64,000 nt of DNA from Rudaea sp. (GTDB taxonomy: Bacteria > Pseudomonadota > Gammaproteobacteria > Xanthomonadales > Rhodanobacteraceae): the NCBI GenBank assembly GCA_031291055.1, contig JARLJU010000367.1:1-64000 (forward strand), read 5' to 3'. The notes under the pieces were generated by a model that saw only the letters and a list, made by a program, of their open reading frames with translations, was not told the origin of the DNA and did not search any database. Both the position numbers and the translations under genes were made by a program. This document shows positions 1 to 8,760 of this stretch, piece by piece (position 1 is the first letter of the stretch; the number at the start of each line of letters is the position of its first letter).

Positions 1-274
1 ATTCGCCATCGACGAACTCCATGACGAAATAGGTCTGGCCGGCATCGTCGCCGATGAAATAGATCTGGATGATATGCGGATCGTTGAGTGCGGCCATGCT
101 GCGCGCCTCGCGCAGGAAACGCTCCTTGACGCTTTCGTCGTGGGCCAGCGAGTCGGCCAACACCTTGATCGCGACATAGCGGTTCAACGACGTCTCGTAG
201 CCTTTGTAGACCACACCCATGCCACCGCGACCGAGCTCGGCGACGATGTCGTAATGCCCCAATTGCTGCTTCAT
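1..274 (-). CDS. Serine/threonine protein kinase, N-terminal part (cut by window edge)
   Basis: Only the first 91 residues are inside the window; the gene continues past base 1. The visible part is the N-lobe of a Hanks-type (PknB-like) kinase: a glycine loop at residues 15-20 (GRGGMG), the ATP-binding lysine at residue 37 in VAIKVL, a probable helix-C glutamate in FLREARSM near residue 55, and the hinge-side strand TYFVMEFVDGE. The family phosphorylates Ser/Thr on cytosolic targets, often with C-terminal sensor or repeat domains that cannot be seen here. The ATG at 274 is preceded by a GGAGTG ribosome site. It is divergent from the membrane protein at 482, with which it may share a control region. 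Confidence 0.9.
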   Translation of the reverse strand, partial: MKQQLGHYDIVAELGRGGMGVVYKGYETSLNRYVAIKVLADSLAHDESVKERFLREARSMAALNDPHIIQIYFIGDDAGQTYFVMEFVDGE

Positions 275-424
275 GACCCACTCCGCGCGCTGAGCGCTGG
301 TTGACAAGTGCACAAATACTACCACCGCAAGCTGAACCCGCCCGTGCCGGGCTTGGCAACGCCAGGGTCACCCCGTTGGCAAGATAAATGCCAACTGGAT
401 CACGTTTTTCCCGGGTGGAGACGG

Positions 425-453
425 TTGTTGCTGTCATGTCCAGCGCCTAGACT
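425..453 (+). promoter_or_regulatory. Possible sigma70 promoter for the membrane protein at 482
   Basis: TTGTTG at 425-430 and TAGACT at 448-453 are separated by 17 bases, which would start transcription near 460. Both hexamers are imperfect, so this is only a candidate. It fits a translation start at 482 or 497 better than the distal start at 308. Confidence 0.3.
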
Positions 454-481
454 CGATCATTTACCATGCAGGCGGCCGGAC

Positions 482-1966
482 TTGTCCATCGATGACGTGC
501 AGACGATCGGGCCAGATCGGCGAAGTTCATGGTCGCGCCCGCCGCTATGGCTGGCCGTCGCCCTTGGCGTGTGCCTGCTGGTCGGCCTGCTGCGCGCCAT
601 TCTGCTCGTGGCCCATGTTCCGCTGGTTGCCTTGGCCAACAGTTACGACGAGGTGCGCTACACCGGCTGTTTTGACCTGTATCCGGATCGCGCGGACTCG
701 GTTGAGCCCACAAGCAACAGCCCGCAGGCGCCCTACGCGTACTACCGCTTTCTGCGCAATGACCAGCCGCTGTGCTACTGGTCAAGCGAACTGCTGTTTC
801 AGGGTGCGGTCGTGGCCGTCTATCGAACCCAGCAGGGGATGTCGGGCATTGAGCGCCATTCCGTGCGCTGGATCGGCGCATTGAAGTTCGCGGCGCTGTT
901 CGCCGTCTGGGCAGCGTTCACCCTGGCATGGCTGCGTCATGGCGAGTGGGGACCGGCCCTGGCGAACGGGGTGTTGCTGCCGATTCTGTTTGCCGATCCG
1001 GCGAACACGATTTACCTGAACACCTTCTACGCCGAGTGGACGGCATTGCTGGCGTTGTATGCCTTGTGCGGCCTCATCCTGTTGTGCTTCGACAGGCCGG
1101 CAGCCACATCGCTGCGCCTGTTGCTGGCCGCGGCGGCGTTTGCCCTGGCGATGAGCAAGATCCAGCATCTGCTGTTGCCTTTGGTCTGCGGCGCGACCGT
1201 ACTCGGCCTCGGTTTTTGCCTCTGGCGGCGCTGGCCCTGGCAGGGCAAGGCGATACTGCTTGGCGCCCTGGCGGGGCTCGCCGTGCAGGTCGTCCAGTTG
1301 CGGCGCGACAGCGATGCGATCCGCGCGATCGACATGTTCAATCGCGCCGACGTGGCTTTCACCGGATTGCTGCCAAATGCACGCGATCCGGCTGCCGCAG
1401 CGGCAGAGCTCGGTCTGACGCCGGCCTGCCTGCGCTTCCTCGGCATACGTGCCTGGCAGATGGACGATTATCCGGGGCATGCCTGTCCGGGACTGGAGAA
1501 CGTCACGCGCGGACGCGAACTCTTGCTGCTGCTGCATGAGCCGGGCATCGGGCTGCGACTATGGTGGCATGGCGTGCTGGCGCTGAACCCTTGGCTCGCG
1601 CCGGGCCTGGGGCTGGTGGAAGGCGGTGATTTCCAGACGTTGCCAGGTGGATTTTTCAGCATCAGTCAAGCACTCGACGAGGTTCCGCTGCTGCGCGTGT
1701 TCCTGCTCGGCGGGCCGCCGTTGGCTCTGATCCTGCTGTTGTGGCCAAGTATCGGCCGCGGTCGCCAGCGCTGGTCGATCTATACCGCGCTTACGGTCGC
1801 GATCATGATCGCGACCTTGAGCATCACCGTGCTCGGCGATGGCCTGGCCGACACACCCAAACAGGGCCATCTTGCCGTCAATGCCGCGCTGGCCTGGTGG
1901 ATCTGCGCACTCAGCCTGGCGACAGGCCAGATCCGTGCGCGATTGCAGCACATTGCGGACTCTTAG
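482..1966 (+). CDS. Multi-pass inner-membrane protein, function unknown
   Basis: The open frame extends back to 308, but its first 58 codons are Arg/Pro-rich and unlike protein; I chose TTG at 482 (AGGCGG just upstream), with GTG at 497 as alternative. The predicted protein of about 494 residues has a first membrane helix near residues 20-45 (LWLAVALGVCLLVG), a polar extracytoplasmic loop (TGCFDLYPDRADS...), then roughly eight more helices. The layout of one large loop after the first helix followed by a helical bundle resembles GT-C glycosyltransferases, but I see no diagnostic motif and do not claim that activity. It ends by overlapping the convergent chorismatase stop by four bases. Possibly envelope glycan related; function unrecognised. 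Confidence 0.6.
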   Translation: MSIDDVQTIGPDRRSSWSRPPLWLAVALGVCLLVGLLRAILLVAHVPLVALANSYDEVRYTGCFDLYPDRADSVEPTSNSPQAPYAYYRFLRNDQPLCYWSSELLFQGAVVAVYRTQQGMSGIERHSVRWIGALKFAALFAVWAAFTLAWLRHGEWGPALANGVLLPILFADPANTIYLNTFYAEWTALLALYALCGLILLCFDRPAATSLRLLLAAAAFALAMSKIQHLLLPLVCGATVLGLGFCLWRRWPWQGKAILLGALAGLAVQVVQLRRDSDAIRAIDMFNRADVAFTGLLPNARDPAAAAAELGLTPACLRFLGIRAWQMDDYPGHACPGLENVTRGRELLLLLHEPGIGLRLWWHGVLALNPWLAPGLGLVEGGDFQTLPGGFFSISQALDEVPLLRVFLLGGPPLALILLLWPSIGRGRQRWSIYTALTVAIMIATLSITVLGDGLADTPKQGHLAVNAALAWWICALSLATGQIRARLQHIADS

Positions 1967-2988
1967 GAATTCTGTACGCCGTCGATTTCGACCAGCAATT
2001 CGGCGCGGCAGATGTCACCGCGCAGCAACAACAGGGGTGTATCCGCGCCCAGGCGTTCGCGCAGCAGCGCTTGCAATAGCGGCGCATCCTGGGCGCGACG
2101 CACATACACCTTCCATGCGCTGCGCGCCCCGAAGTGCGCGCTGGAGGCGATCGATGCGGCGGTGAGCAGGCTGTCGAGATTGGTCAGAGTTTCTTCGAAC
2201 TGCGCGGTGCTGCTGTCCGCATGATGCGATGCATGACCGATGATGGCGGCCGTACCGGAAATGTATATTTGTGCAGGATGCGCCGGCGCACGCATGGCGC
2301 GGGCGAAGTTCGGTGCTGCCGGACCGTAGCGCCGCGGATAGCGCCAGGAGCTCAGCTGGCGCGGATTTTCCACCGGCATGCCGGCGCGGCGCGCGCACAA
2401 CCAATACATCTGCAGGACGCGGCGACCGTCGCGCAGGCCGATTGCCGTCGCGGCAGGGTAGCCTTTGTTGAACAGACCGGCCATCCCGGCGGCGCGTCCG
2501 GCGCAGAACAGACGGTAGCGTTCGTTGTCGCCGTCGCCTTCATTGATCGCATCGATGTAGTTCCAGATGCGCAACACATGCCGCGACCGGGATGCCGAGC
2601 ACCATGCGCCGAGAGCCTCATAGGCTGAACGTGCTGCATTGGCAAGTCCATCGTGTGCGCGCTCGTCGAGTTCGATCGCGGCGAACGTGTAGTCGGCATC
2701 ACTGGCCCAGCGGATCGCGCCCTCAACGCCGCGTTTCACCGGCCCGCGCCCGCGCCAGATTTCCAACGGTGCCGGCAGTGCTTGCGGTTCCAGGCCGACG
2801 CGCAAATAGCGCGGATCGTGCACGGCGGGTGCGAGGCGGCCAAAACCGATCACCGCGAGAACGTCCGATTCCGCCAGTGCAGATTCGAGCGACACAGCCT
2901 CGTAGCCAACCCGCAATGGCAACAGCGCGGATTCGTTGCAAGTCAGTTTATGCCCGGGAAGATCGGTGTGTGGCGATAGATCCATCAT
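1963..2988 (-). CDS. xanB2: XanB2-like chorismatase (3-/4-hydroxybenzoate synthase)
   Basis: The protein of about 341 residues resembles the chorismatase family (XanB2, FkbO, Hyg5), which cleaves chorismate to hydroxybenzoate; XanB2 gives both 3-HBA (xanthomonadin starter) and 4-HBA (ubiquinone precursor). Recognisable family stretches are AVIGFGR, EIWRGRGPVKRG, HVLRIWNYIDAIN, RYRLFCAGRA and the C-terminal LLLRGDICRAELLVEIDGV. Start: the frame is open to 3675, but the methionine pair at 2988/2985 lies about 25 residues before the first conserved strand; ATG at 3060 is the alternative and would crowd the divergent ACP promoter. It is divergent from the pigment operon beginning at 3102, which supports a role in supplying the aromatic starter. 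The family call is firm; product choice between 3-HBA and 4-HBA is inference. Confidence 0.85.
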   Translation of the reverse strand: MMDLSPHTDLPGHKLTCNESALLPLRVGYEAVSLESALAESDVLAVIGFGRLAPAVHDPRYLRVGLEPQALPAPLEIWRGRGPVKRGVEGAIRWASDADYTFAAIELDERAHDGLANAARSAYEALGAWCSASRSRHVLRIWNYIDAINEGDGDNERYRLFCAGRAAGMAGLFNKGYPAATAIGLRDGRRVLQMYWLCARRAGMPVENPRQLSSWRYPRRYGPAAPNFARAMRAPAHPAQIYISGTAAIIGHASHHADSSTAQFEETLTNLDSLLTAASIASSAHFGARSAWKVYVRRAQDAPLLQALLRERLGADTPLLLLRGDICRAELLVEIDGVQNS

Positions 2989-3030
2989 GCGTTGCGCCGC
3001 GCGCTGCGTGGCCGGTCCGTGGAGGGTGCA

Positions 3031-3039
3031 TGATACACT
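3031..3039 (+). promoter_or_regulatory. Possible extended -10 for the pigment operon
   Basis: TGATACACT reads as an extended -10 element (TG-N-TACACT) upstream of the ACP gene. No good -35 is visible. It is weak evidence, but it would place transcription start near 3046, between the chorismatase start at 2988 and the ACP start at 3102. Confidence 0.25.
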
Positions 3040-3101
3040 GAGCAGCCATTGCGGCAGCATGTGAACGGTGTATGCCGTTACTTCAGGAACACGGAAAATC
3101 C

Positions 3102-3371
3102 ATGGCGCAGCAAACTCCAGCCGAACGCGAACTGGCCGAACTGGTTGTGGCCAGCCTGAATATCGAAAACGTGAAGGCACAGGATATCGAACCGGAAGCC
3201 GCGCTTTTTGGCGGCGAACTCGGCCTGGATTCGATCGATGCCCTGGAACTGGCCCTGGCGGTATCCAGGCGCTATGGCTTCCAGTTGCGTTCCGACAACG
3301 CCGACAATCAACGCATCTTTGCCAGTCTTGGCGCCTTGTCTGCGCATATACAGCAACATCGCGCGCAATAG
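3102..3371 (+). CDS. Acyl carrier protein of the aryl-polyene (xanthomonadin-like) locus
   Basis: Small acidic protein of 89 residues with the phosphopantetheine attachment site LGLDSIDALEL; serine 44 would carry the prosthetic group. In xanthomonadin and related aryl-polyene loci this carrier holds the hydroxybenzoyl starter and the growing polyene chain. I chose ATG 3102 because the family begins about 40 residues before the modified serine; ATG 3072 in the same frame would add MPLLQEHGKS. An AGGAAC/GGAAAA stretch lies upstream of 3102. It is the first gene of a tight rightward operon: the membrane protein starts five bases after its stop. Confidence 0.9.
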   Translation: MAQQTPAERELAELVVASLNIENVKAQDIEPEAALFGGELGLDSIDALELALAVSRRYGFQLRSDNADNQRIFASLGALSAHIQQHRAQ

Positions 3372-3376
3372 ACGGG

Positions 3377-4006
3377 ATGCTGCGGGCACTCGGCTGGCTT
3401 GGAGTTGCGACGCTGGCCCTGCTCGCGCGCTGGTACGATAGCGACAGTTTCCGCGTCGCGTGTGCCTTTGCGCTGCTAGCGCTTGTCGGTCTGAGTGCGC
3501 CGCGTGCATTGCGGCTGCCTCTGGCCTTGGTTACGCTGGTAGCCGTGGTGCTGGCCGTTGAGAGCGGCGGCGGCCCGTTGTTCGACGCGATGCCCGCCTT
3601 GATCGCGGCCCTGGTCGGCTGGATTTTCCTGCGTAGTCTGCGTTGCGGGCGTACGCCCCTGATTGCGCGCGCCATTGCCCGTCTGGACGGCGCGGAGCAG
3701 CTCGAAGACCCCGCGGTCGCGCGCTACGCCCGCGTTCTGACCTGGGTTTGGGCGGTCTACCAGAGTGGCCTTGCCTTGGTCGCCGCGCTGCTGGCAATGC
3801 ATGCGGCCGGCCGCCTCAACTGGATACCGGCGTTCGCACCGGGTCCGCGGGCTTTCGGTACCATTGTGCTGCCGCTGGCCGTTGTCGCGCTTTTTCTTGG
3901 TGAATTCACTCTGCGTCGATGGCTGCTGCCGCAAGCGCCGCGGCATTCGCTGGTTGCGTTCGTACGCGATCTGGTGCGTACCTGGCCAAGCCTGCTTGGC
4001 GACTGA
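3377..4006 (+). CDS. COG4648-type membrane protein of aryl-polyene loci
   Basis: Predicted 209-residue integral membrane protein starting with ATG 3377, just after a GACGGG site and the ACP stop. Helices are visible near residues 5-20, 25-60 (two to three short hydrophobic spans), 70-85, then after a charged loop (RAIARLDGAEQLEDPAV) two more spans (WVWAVYQSGLALVAALLAM and GTIVLPLAVVALFLGEF). Proteins of this type (COG4648) sit next to the ACP in aryl-polyene clusters of Gammaproteobacteria; their biochemical role is not established. Assignment rests on position, size and hydropathy pattern rather than a catalytic motif. Confidence 0.75.
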   Translation: MLRALGWLGVATLALLARWYDSDSFRVACAFALLALVGLSAPRALRLPLALVTLVAVVLAVESGGGPLFDAMPALIAALVGWIFLRSLRCGRTPLIARAIARLDGAEQLEDPAVARYARVLTWVWAVYQSGLALVAALLAMHAAGRLNWIPAFAPGPRAFGTIVLPLAVVALFLGEFTLRRWLLPQAPRHSLVAFVRDLVRTWPSLLGD

Positions 4007-4064
4007 AGTCGTTGCTGTCGCCGCGAAAAGCCGCGATGCTGGTGTACGCTGATACGAATTGCCG

Positions 4065-4364
4065 ATGACCCCGATTGCACATAGTGAAACAATCCACATT
4101 GCCGCAGACCATCCTGCGCTTCCGGGGCATTTTCCCGGCGCGCCCGTCGTGCCGGGCGTGGTGTTGCTCGATCACGTCGTCGCGGCGGTGCAGCGCAGGT
4201 GGAAAATGCGGGTTGTCGGTTTACCTCAGGTGAAATTCCTGCACCCGCTGAAGCCGGGGCACGCGGTGCAATTGACGATTGAGCGCGAGGACATGAGTGC
4301 GCGCTTTCGCGTTCTCGACGGCGCGCATGTGCTGGCCAGCGGCCTAATCGAGGTTGGCGCATGA
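4065..4364 (+). CDS. ApeI-like hotdog 3-hydroxyacyl-ACP dehydratase
   Basis: A 99-residue single-hotdog protein. The FabA/FabZ active-site stretch HPALPGHFPGAPVVPG is at residues 16-31, with histidine 22 the likely catalytic base; VKFLHPLKPGH follows as the second conserved block. Such proteins (ApeI in the E. coli aryl-polyene pathway) dehydrate 3-hydroxyacyl-ACP intermediates to give the conjugated double bonds. ATG 4065 is preferred to the TTG two codons earlier. The gene ends in an ATGA overlap with the acyltransferase, showing translational coupling. Confidence 0.85.
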   Translation: MTPIAHSETIHIAADHPALPGHFPGAPVVPGVVLLDHVVAAVQRRWKMRVVGLPQVKFLHPLKPGHAVQLTIEREDMSARFRVLDGAHVLASGLIEVGA

Positions 4365-5311
4365 GCGCGCACTGGAGCCAGCGTCGCGAGGGGGGCAGCC
4401 GTGTTGCGATAGCCGTGATCATCGCAATCGGCAGGAATCTTGGACGCCGCTGTGCGCGCCTGCTTTTGCATCCGATCACGCTTTATTTCTTTCTTCGTCG
4501 CGGCCCGGAACGCCGAGCGTCCCGGGCATATCTGCGCCGCGTACTCGGCCGGCCCGCCGGCATACTGGCGGTATTGCGGCATATGCACAGTTATGCGGCC
4601 ACGATCCTGGATCGGCTGTTCCTGTTGGCCGGCCCGCTGAGCCGGTTCGATGTGCGCGTGCATGGCCTGGATCAGCTCGAGGCGCAAATCGCCCATGGCC
4701 GCGGCGTGCTCCTGCTCGGCGCCCATATCGGCAGTTTCGAAGTACTGCGCGCACTCGCCGAGGCGAGGCCGGACATACGTGTGAGCGTGGTGATGGACCG
4801 CCAGCAGACGCCAGCGATGACAGAGTTGTTGCATGCCCTCAATCCGGCGGTGGCCGAAGGAGTGATCGACGCTGGCCAGGATAGCGCGACGATCGCCATG
4901 GCGATTCGCGACGCGGCGCTGCGCGGCGAGCTGATCGGCCTGCTTGCCGATCGCGCGCGTCCGCGCGAGGCTACATGCGATGCGATGTTCTTCGGCGCGG
5001 CTGCCCAGTTTCCCGTAGCGCCTTATCTGATCGCGTCAATGCTCGACCTGCCGTCCGTACTCTGCTTTGGCCTGTATCGCGGCGGCAACCGCTACGAGCT
5101 GCATTTCGAGACGTTCGCTGAGAGCATAAGAATCGCGCGCAGCGAGCGCGCGGTGCGTCTGGCCGAATGGACACAACGTTACGCGCTGCGCCTGGAGTTC
5201 TTTACGCGCCTTGATCCCTACAACTGGTTCAACTTCTATGATTTCTGGCATCACCCTGTTGACGACCGCGCTGTTGCTGGCGCTCCCGTCACCGGCCACT
5301 CCGCCGCCTGA
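4361..5311 (+). CDS. LPLAT-family acyltransferase (LpxL/HtrB-like) of the pigment locus
   Basis: The 316-residue protein carries the HX4E acyltransferase signature (H122-I-G-S-F-E127) in LLLGAHIGSFEVLRAL, an RARP-type stretch (LLADRARPREA near residue 205) and a C-terminal YNWFNFYDFW block typical of the lysophospholipid/lauroyl acyltransferase family. In aryl-polyene loci this enzyme is thought to attach the polyene to a lipid acceptor at the inner membrane. It starts inside the dehydratase stop (ATGA) and its 3' end overlaps the LolA-like gene by 74 bases in another frame, which marks a compact operon. Confidence 0.85.
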   Translation: MSAHWSQRREGGSRVAIAVIIAIGRNLGRRCARLLLHPITLYFFLRRGPERRASRAYLRRVLGRPAGILAVLRHMHSYAATILDRLFLLAGPLSRFDVRVHGLDQLEAQIAHGRGVLLLGAHIGSFEVLRALAEARPDIRVSVVMDRQQTPAMTELLHALNPAVAEGVIDAGQDSATIAMAIRDAALRGELIGLLADRARPREATCDAMFFGAAAQFPVAPYLIASMLDLPSVLCFGLYRGGNRYELHFETFAESIRIARSERAVRLAEWTQRYALRLEFFTRLDPYNWFNFYDFWHHPVDDRAVAGAPVTGHSAA

Positions 5312-5876
5312 CGCCGCGGCGCTGATTGCGCGCCTGGCGCGACCGGCGCCATCCAGCACCGAGTATGTGGAAGTGCGCTTCGTGCACATGTTGCGAAAGC
5401 CGCTCGTGTTGCACGGCGGACTGGACTACGGCGGCGCCGGCAAGCTCGGCAAACGCGTCGAGCGTCCCTATCGCGAAACCACGACGATCGCCGATGGCAG
5501 CGTCAACGTCCAGCGCGAAGGCCGGCCGCCGCGGCAATTCCCCCTGGATCGCGCGCCGGAACTGCAAGCCCTGCTCGCAGGCTTCAGCGCCCTGCTCGGC
5601 GGCAATGCCGCGGCGCTGGAAAAATATTATACGATTAGCCTTGTAGAAAATGCCGCAAACTGGACATTGACTCTGACGCCGCGCGACGCGGCATTGAGCA
5701 GGCACTTGCGCGAGATCGTCGTCGATGGCGCCGGTGGCGAGCCAAGCTGCTTTTCCCTGCACGAAGCCGATGGCGACGCCAGCATCATGTTGCTCGGCGC
5801 TCTGGCCGCGTCCAGCCTCGGCGATGCGCCGACACTGCCGGCGCTGGACAGGATTTGCCTTCGCGTCCTTCCGTGA
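5238..5876 (+). CDS. LolA-like outer-membrane lipoprotein carrier homologue
   Basis: Predicted 212-residue exported protein. ATG 5238 gives a signal peptide (ISGITLLTTALLLALPSPA) followed by a soluble domain with the LolA-type layout: an early strand VEVRFVHMLRKPLVLHG, then GKRVERPYRETTTIADG and a conserved-looking CFSLHEADG near the end. Aryl-polyene clusters usually encode such a protein together with an MMPL pump, suggesting periplasmic transfer of the lipid-linked pigment; the cargo is inferred. It starts within the acyltransferase gene. Its stop overlaps the GTG start of the exporter (GTGA). An AT-rich run at 5619-5653 codes for KYYTISLVEN with unusually AT-rich codons. Confidence 0.75.
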   Translation: MISGITLLTTALLLALPSPATPPPDAAALIARLARPAPSSTEYVEVRFVHMLRKPLVLHGGLDYGGAGKLGKRVERPYRETTTIADGSVNVQREGRPPRQFPLDRAPELQALLAGFSALLGGNAAALEKYYTISLVENAANWTLTLTPRDAALSRHLREIVVDGAGGEPSCFSLHEADGDASIMLLGALAASSLGDAPTLPALDRICLRVLP

Positions 5877-8263
5877 ATACGACAGCACGCATCGTTCTGC
5901 TCATCGGCTGGTGGCTCGTCCTCGCCGTGCTGGCGCTGGTCGTCCGCAACGCGCTCGTCGTCGACAACGACCTGCGCAGCTTCATGCCACCGGCCAACGA
6001 TGCGGATCAGCGGCTGTTGCTCGATGAAATCGGAGATGGTCCGGCGTCGCGCCTGCTGTTGCTCGCGATCGCCGGTGCGCCACCGGAAAATCTCGCGCGG
6101 CTGGGTCGCGGTCTGGCGCGCGCGCTGCGCGACGATGCGCGATTCACGCGCGTACTCGATGGCGAAACCGATCCGGCGGCACTGGACCCGACCCTGTTGC
6201 CGTACCGTTACCTGCTTTCGACGACGCTGGACAAGACAACGCTTGACGCCGATTTTCTGCGCGACCAGCTCGAACAGCGGGTCGAGGATCTGAGTTCGCC
6301 GGCGGCGGATCTGCTCAAGCCGCTGTTGCCGCGCGACCCGACGCTCGAAGTTCTCGCTTTGGCCCAGCGCTGGACGCCGGCGAAGACGCCACGGACCCGC
6401 GACGGCATCTGGTTTTCGCCGCGTGGCGAGGCCTTGCTGCTGGCGCAGACGCGCGCAGCCGGGTTCGATCCTGCGGCGCAGGGCGAGGCGCTCGAGGCGC
6501 TCGAGACGGCATTCCACGCCTTGCCCGGGTCGGCCGGCGCCAATCTGACGATCAGTGGCCCGGGCTATTTTTCCGTGCTGGTAAGCCAGACAACGCGTCG
6601 CGAAGCCGAGACTCTGAGCGCACTCGGCACGCTGGGTTTCGTTGCGTTGCTGTTGCTGGCCTATCGCAGTTTCGGCGTGCTCGTGCTGGCCGCGTTGCCG
6701 CTGATCAGCGGTGCCCTATGCGGCATCGGCGCCCTGATGCTGACGTCCGGCAGCGTGCACGGCATTACCCTTGCTTTCGGTTTCACCCTCCTCGGCGTTG
6801 CGCAGGAATACCCGATCCGGGTCTTCAGTCATCGCCGTGCCGGTGAAAATCAGCTTGCCGCCGTGCGCGAGGTGTGGCCACTGCTGCGGCTGGCCATTGC
6901 TTCGGCCTGCATCGCCTATCTTGCATTCTTCGCCTCGGGCGTGCCCGGCCTGCAGCAACTGGCCGTATTCACGATCGCCGGCTTGCTGGTGGCAGGTGCC
7001 GTCACCCGCTGGTTTCTGCCCATGGTATTGCCGCCGTATTTCCACGATAGCGCCACGACAACGGGGTTGGAGACTGTGCGCGCATCGCTGGCGGCATTGC
7101 CGCGCCCGCGCTGGTTGCCTTGGGCGCTGTTCGCGTTTGCTCTGGCCTTGCTGTGGCTTGCGCCAACGCCGCTATGGCAGAACGACCTGGCTGCCCTGAC
7201 CCCGGTACCGCCAGCCTTGCTCGCACGCGAAGGCGAACTGCGCGATGCCCTCGGCGCGCCCGATGTGCGCTATCTGCTCATACTCGAAGCGTCGACGGCA
7301 GATGGCGTATTGGAACTGTCGGAAGCCATTTCTCCACAAGTGGACAAGTTGCTCGCAGCCCACGTCATGGACGATATAGAATTGCCCAGCCGCTATCTGC
7401 CCAGCCTCGCCACCCAGCATGCGCGCCAGGCCCGATTGCCGGATCGGGCAACGCTGGCTGCCGCGCTCGATGCGGCACTGAAGACTCTTCCATTCCAGCC
7501 CGGGTTGTTCGCGCCGTTCATCGACGATGTCGAAATCGCGCGTGCGCTGCCGGCACTGACACCGGCGGAGTTTGCACATTCACCTTTCGGCGCACGCCTG
7601 GAATCGATGCTGGTACAGCGCGACGGCCATTGGCTCGGGCTGGCGACATTGACCGGCGTGCACGATCCTGCCGCGCTTGTGGCGCTGCATGCATCCAGTG
7701 CCGGCAAGGTACGTTTGCTCGATCTCAAGACGGCTTCCGAGACACTGATAGCACAATACCGCATGCGCATCCTGCAGGCGCTGGGCATCGCCCTGGTGCT
7801 GCTGGCGCTGACGGTAGCGCTGGCGTTCCGCGACCTGCGCCGCGCCTGGCATGTCATCGCACCGATGTCGCTGGCAACCTTGCTGGTGTTGGCGGTACTG
7901 CGCTCTGCGGGCGCATCACTGTCATTGTTCCACCTGGTCGCGCTGACGCTCGCCGCAGGGCTCGGCCTGCACTATGCGCTGTTCTTCGAACGCAAGGTGG
8001 ACGATCCAGCCGAGGCCCGGCGCACCCTGCACGCGACCCTGGTCTGCGTGATTTCCGCGGTGCTCGTGTTTGGCCTGCTTGCGACTTCATCGCTGCCGGT
8101 ATTGCGCGCGATCGGGCTCACCGTGGCGATGGGCGTCGCGTTTCATTTCTGCCTGTCGATCCTGATGGCGCAGGGCTCATTGCAAAGCGCGGCCACGGAT
8201 GGTCGCTTTTTGACTTCAGCGGTCGGGGATGATCGCAAAAATAAACGGCAAGATGTTGACTAA
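5873..8263 (+). CDS. MMPL/RND-superfamily exporter of the pigment locus
   Basis: A 796-residue protein with the MMPL topology: one N-terminal helix (VLLIGWWLVLAVLALVV), a periplasmic domain of about 200 residues beginning NDLRSFMPP, a bundle of helices near residues 240-430, a second periplasmic domain, and a second bundle near 640-780 (LALTLAAGLGLHYALFFERK; in classical pumps this region carries proton-relay residues). GTG 5873 is chosen over TTG 5855 because it overlaps the preceding stop. Homologues in aryl-polyene loci are believed to move the finished polyene lipid out of the inner membrane. Its last 35 bases overlap the next gene. Confidence 0.85.
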   Translation: MNTTARIVLLIGWWLVLAVLALVVRNALVVDNDLRSFMPPANDADQRLLLDEIGDGPASRLLLLAIAGAPPENLARLGRGLARALRDDARFTRVLDGETDPAALDPTLLPYRYLLSTTLDKTTLDADFLRDQLEQRVEDLSSPAADLLKPLLPRDPTLEVLALAQRWTPAKTPRTRDGIWFSPRGEALLLAQTRAAGFDPAAQGEALEALETAFHALPGSAGANLTISGPGYFSVLVSQTTRREAETLSALGTLGFVALLLLAYRSFGVLVLAALPLISGALCGIGALMLTSGSVHGITLAFGFTLLGVAQEYPIRVFSHRRAGENQLAAVREVWPLLRLAIASACIAYLAFFASGVPGLQQLAVFTIAGLLVAGAVTRWFLPMVLPPYFHDSATTTGLETVRASLAALPRPRWLPWALFAFALALLWLAPTPLWQNDLAALTPVPPALLAREGELRDALGAPDVRYLLILEASTADGVLELSEAISPQVDKLLAAHVMDDIELPSRYLPSLATQHARQARLPDRATLAAALDAALKTLPFQPGLFAPFIDDVEIARALPALTPAEFAHSPFGARLESMLVQRDGHWLGLATLTGVHDPAALVALHASSAGKVRLLDLKTASETLIAQYRMRILQALGIALVLLALTVALAFRDLRRAWHVIAPMSLATLLVLAVLRSAGASLSLFHLVALTLAAGLGLHYALFFERKVDDPAEARRTLHATLVCVISAVLVFGLLATSSLPVLRAIGLTVAMGVAFHFCLSILMAQGSLQSAATDGRFLTSAVGDDRKNKRQDVD

Positions 8264-8690
8264 ACCCCAGTGGCAACATTTGATCCCGCATCGCGGTGCG
8301 ATGTGCCTGCTCGATGCCGTCGTCGCCTGGGATGAAATGCGCATCCATGCCCGCGCGATGTCGCACGCCGACCCGGGCAATCCGCTACGAAGTGACGGCA
8401 TGCTGGGCGCGGTCAATCTGTGCGAATACGGTGCGCAGGCGATGGCGATCCACGGCGGCCTGCTCGCGCAGCGCGATGGACGCGGCGCCGTGCCGGGATT
8501 GCTCGTATCGCTGCGCGCGGTGAAGTTGCTGGTGACGCATGTCGACAATCTGCGCGGCCATCTGGACGTGCACGCGGAGAAGCTGCTTGATGGCGACGCG
8601 AGCTGGCAATACGCATTTCGCGTCGAGCATGCCGGCGGATTGCTTGCCGAAGGGCGCGCGGCGGTGATGCGATTGGCGCAGCCCGGGTGA
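8229..8690 (+). CDS. ApeP-like 3-hydroxyacyl-ACP dehydratase
   Basis: A 153-residue protein with the sequence LIPHRGAMCLLDAVVAW near the N-terminus, the active-site block of the hotdog dehydratases called ApeP in aryl-polyene loci, and NLCEYGAQAMAIHGGLLAQ, the matching helix. It would work with the smaller dehydratase at 4065 in making conjugated double bonds. ATG 8229 has GGTCGGGG just upstream; ATG 8253 is possible. The start lies inside the exporter gene, so translation is likely coupled. Confidence 0.85.
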   Translation: MIAKINGKMLTKPQWQHLIPHRGAMCLLDAVVAWDEMRIHARAMSHADPGNPLRSDGMLGAVNLCEYGAQAMAIHGGLLAQRDGRGAVPGLLVSLRAVKLLVTHVDNLRGHLDVHAEKLLDGDASWQYAFRVEHAGGLLAEGRAAVMRLAQPG

Positions 8691-8760
8691 AGCCAGGCGC
8701 AGCCGGGGGAAGATGCCGCTTGCCCGGTCGCCCTTCTGCCGGCTGTGCAAGAATGCCGGC

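Noticed and set aside
308..481. Extension of the 482 membrane protein to the ATG at 308
   Set aside because: The first 58 codons encode an Arg/Pro-rich, non-membrane segment and a promoter-like element lies within it.
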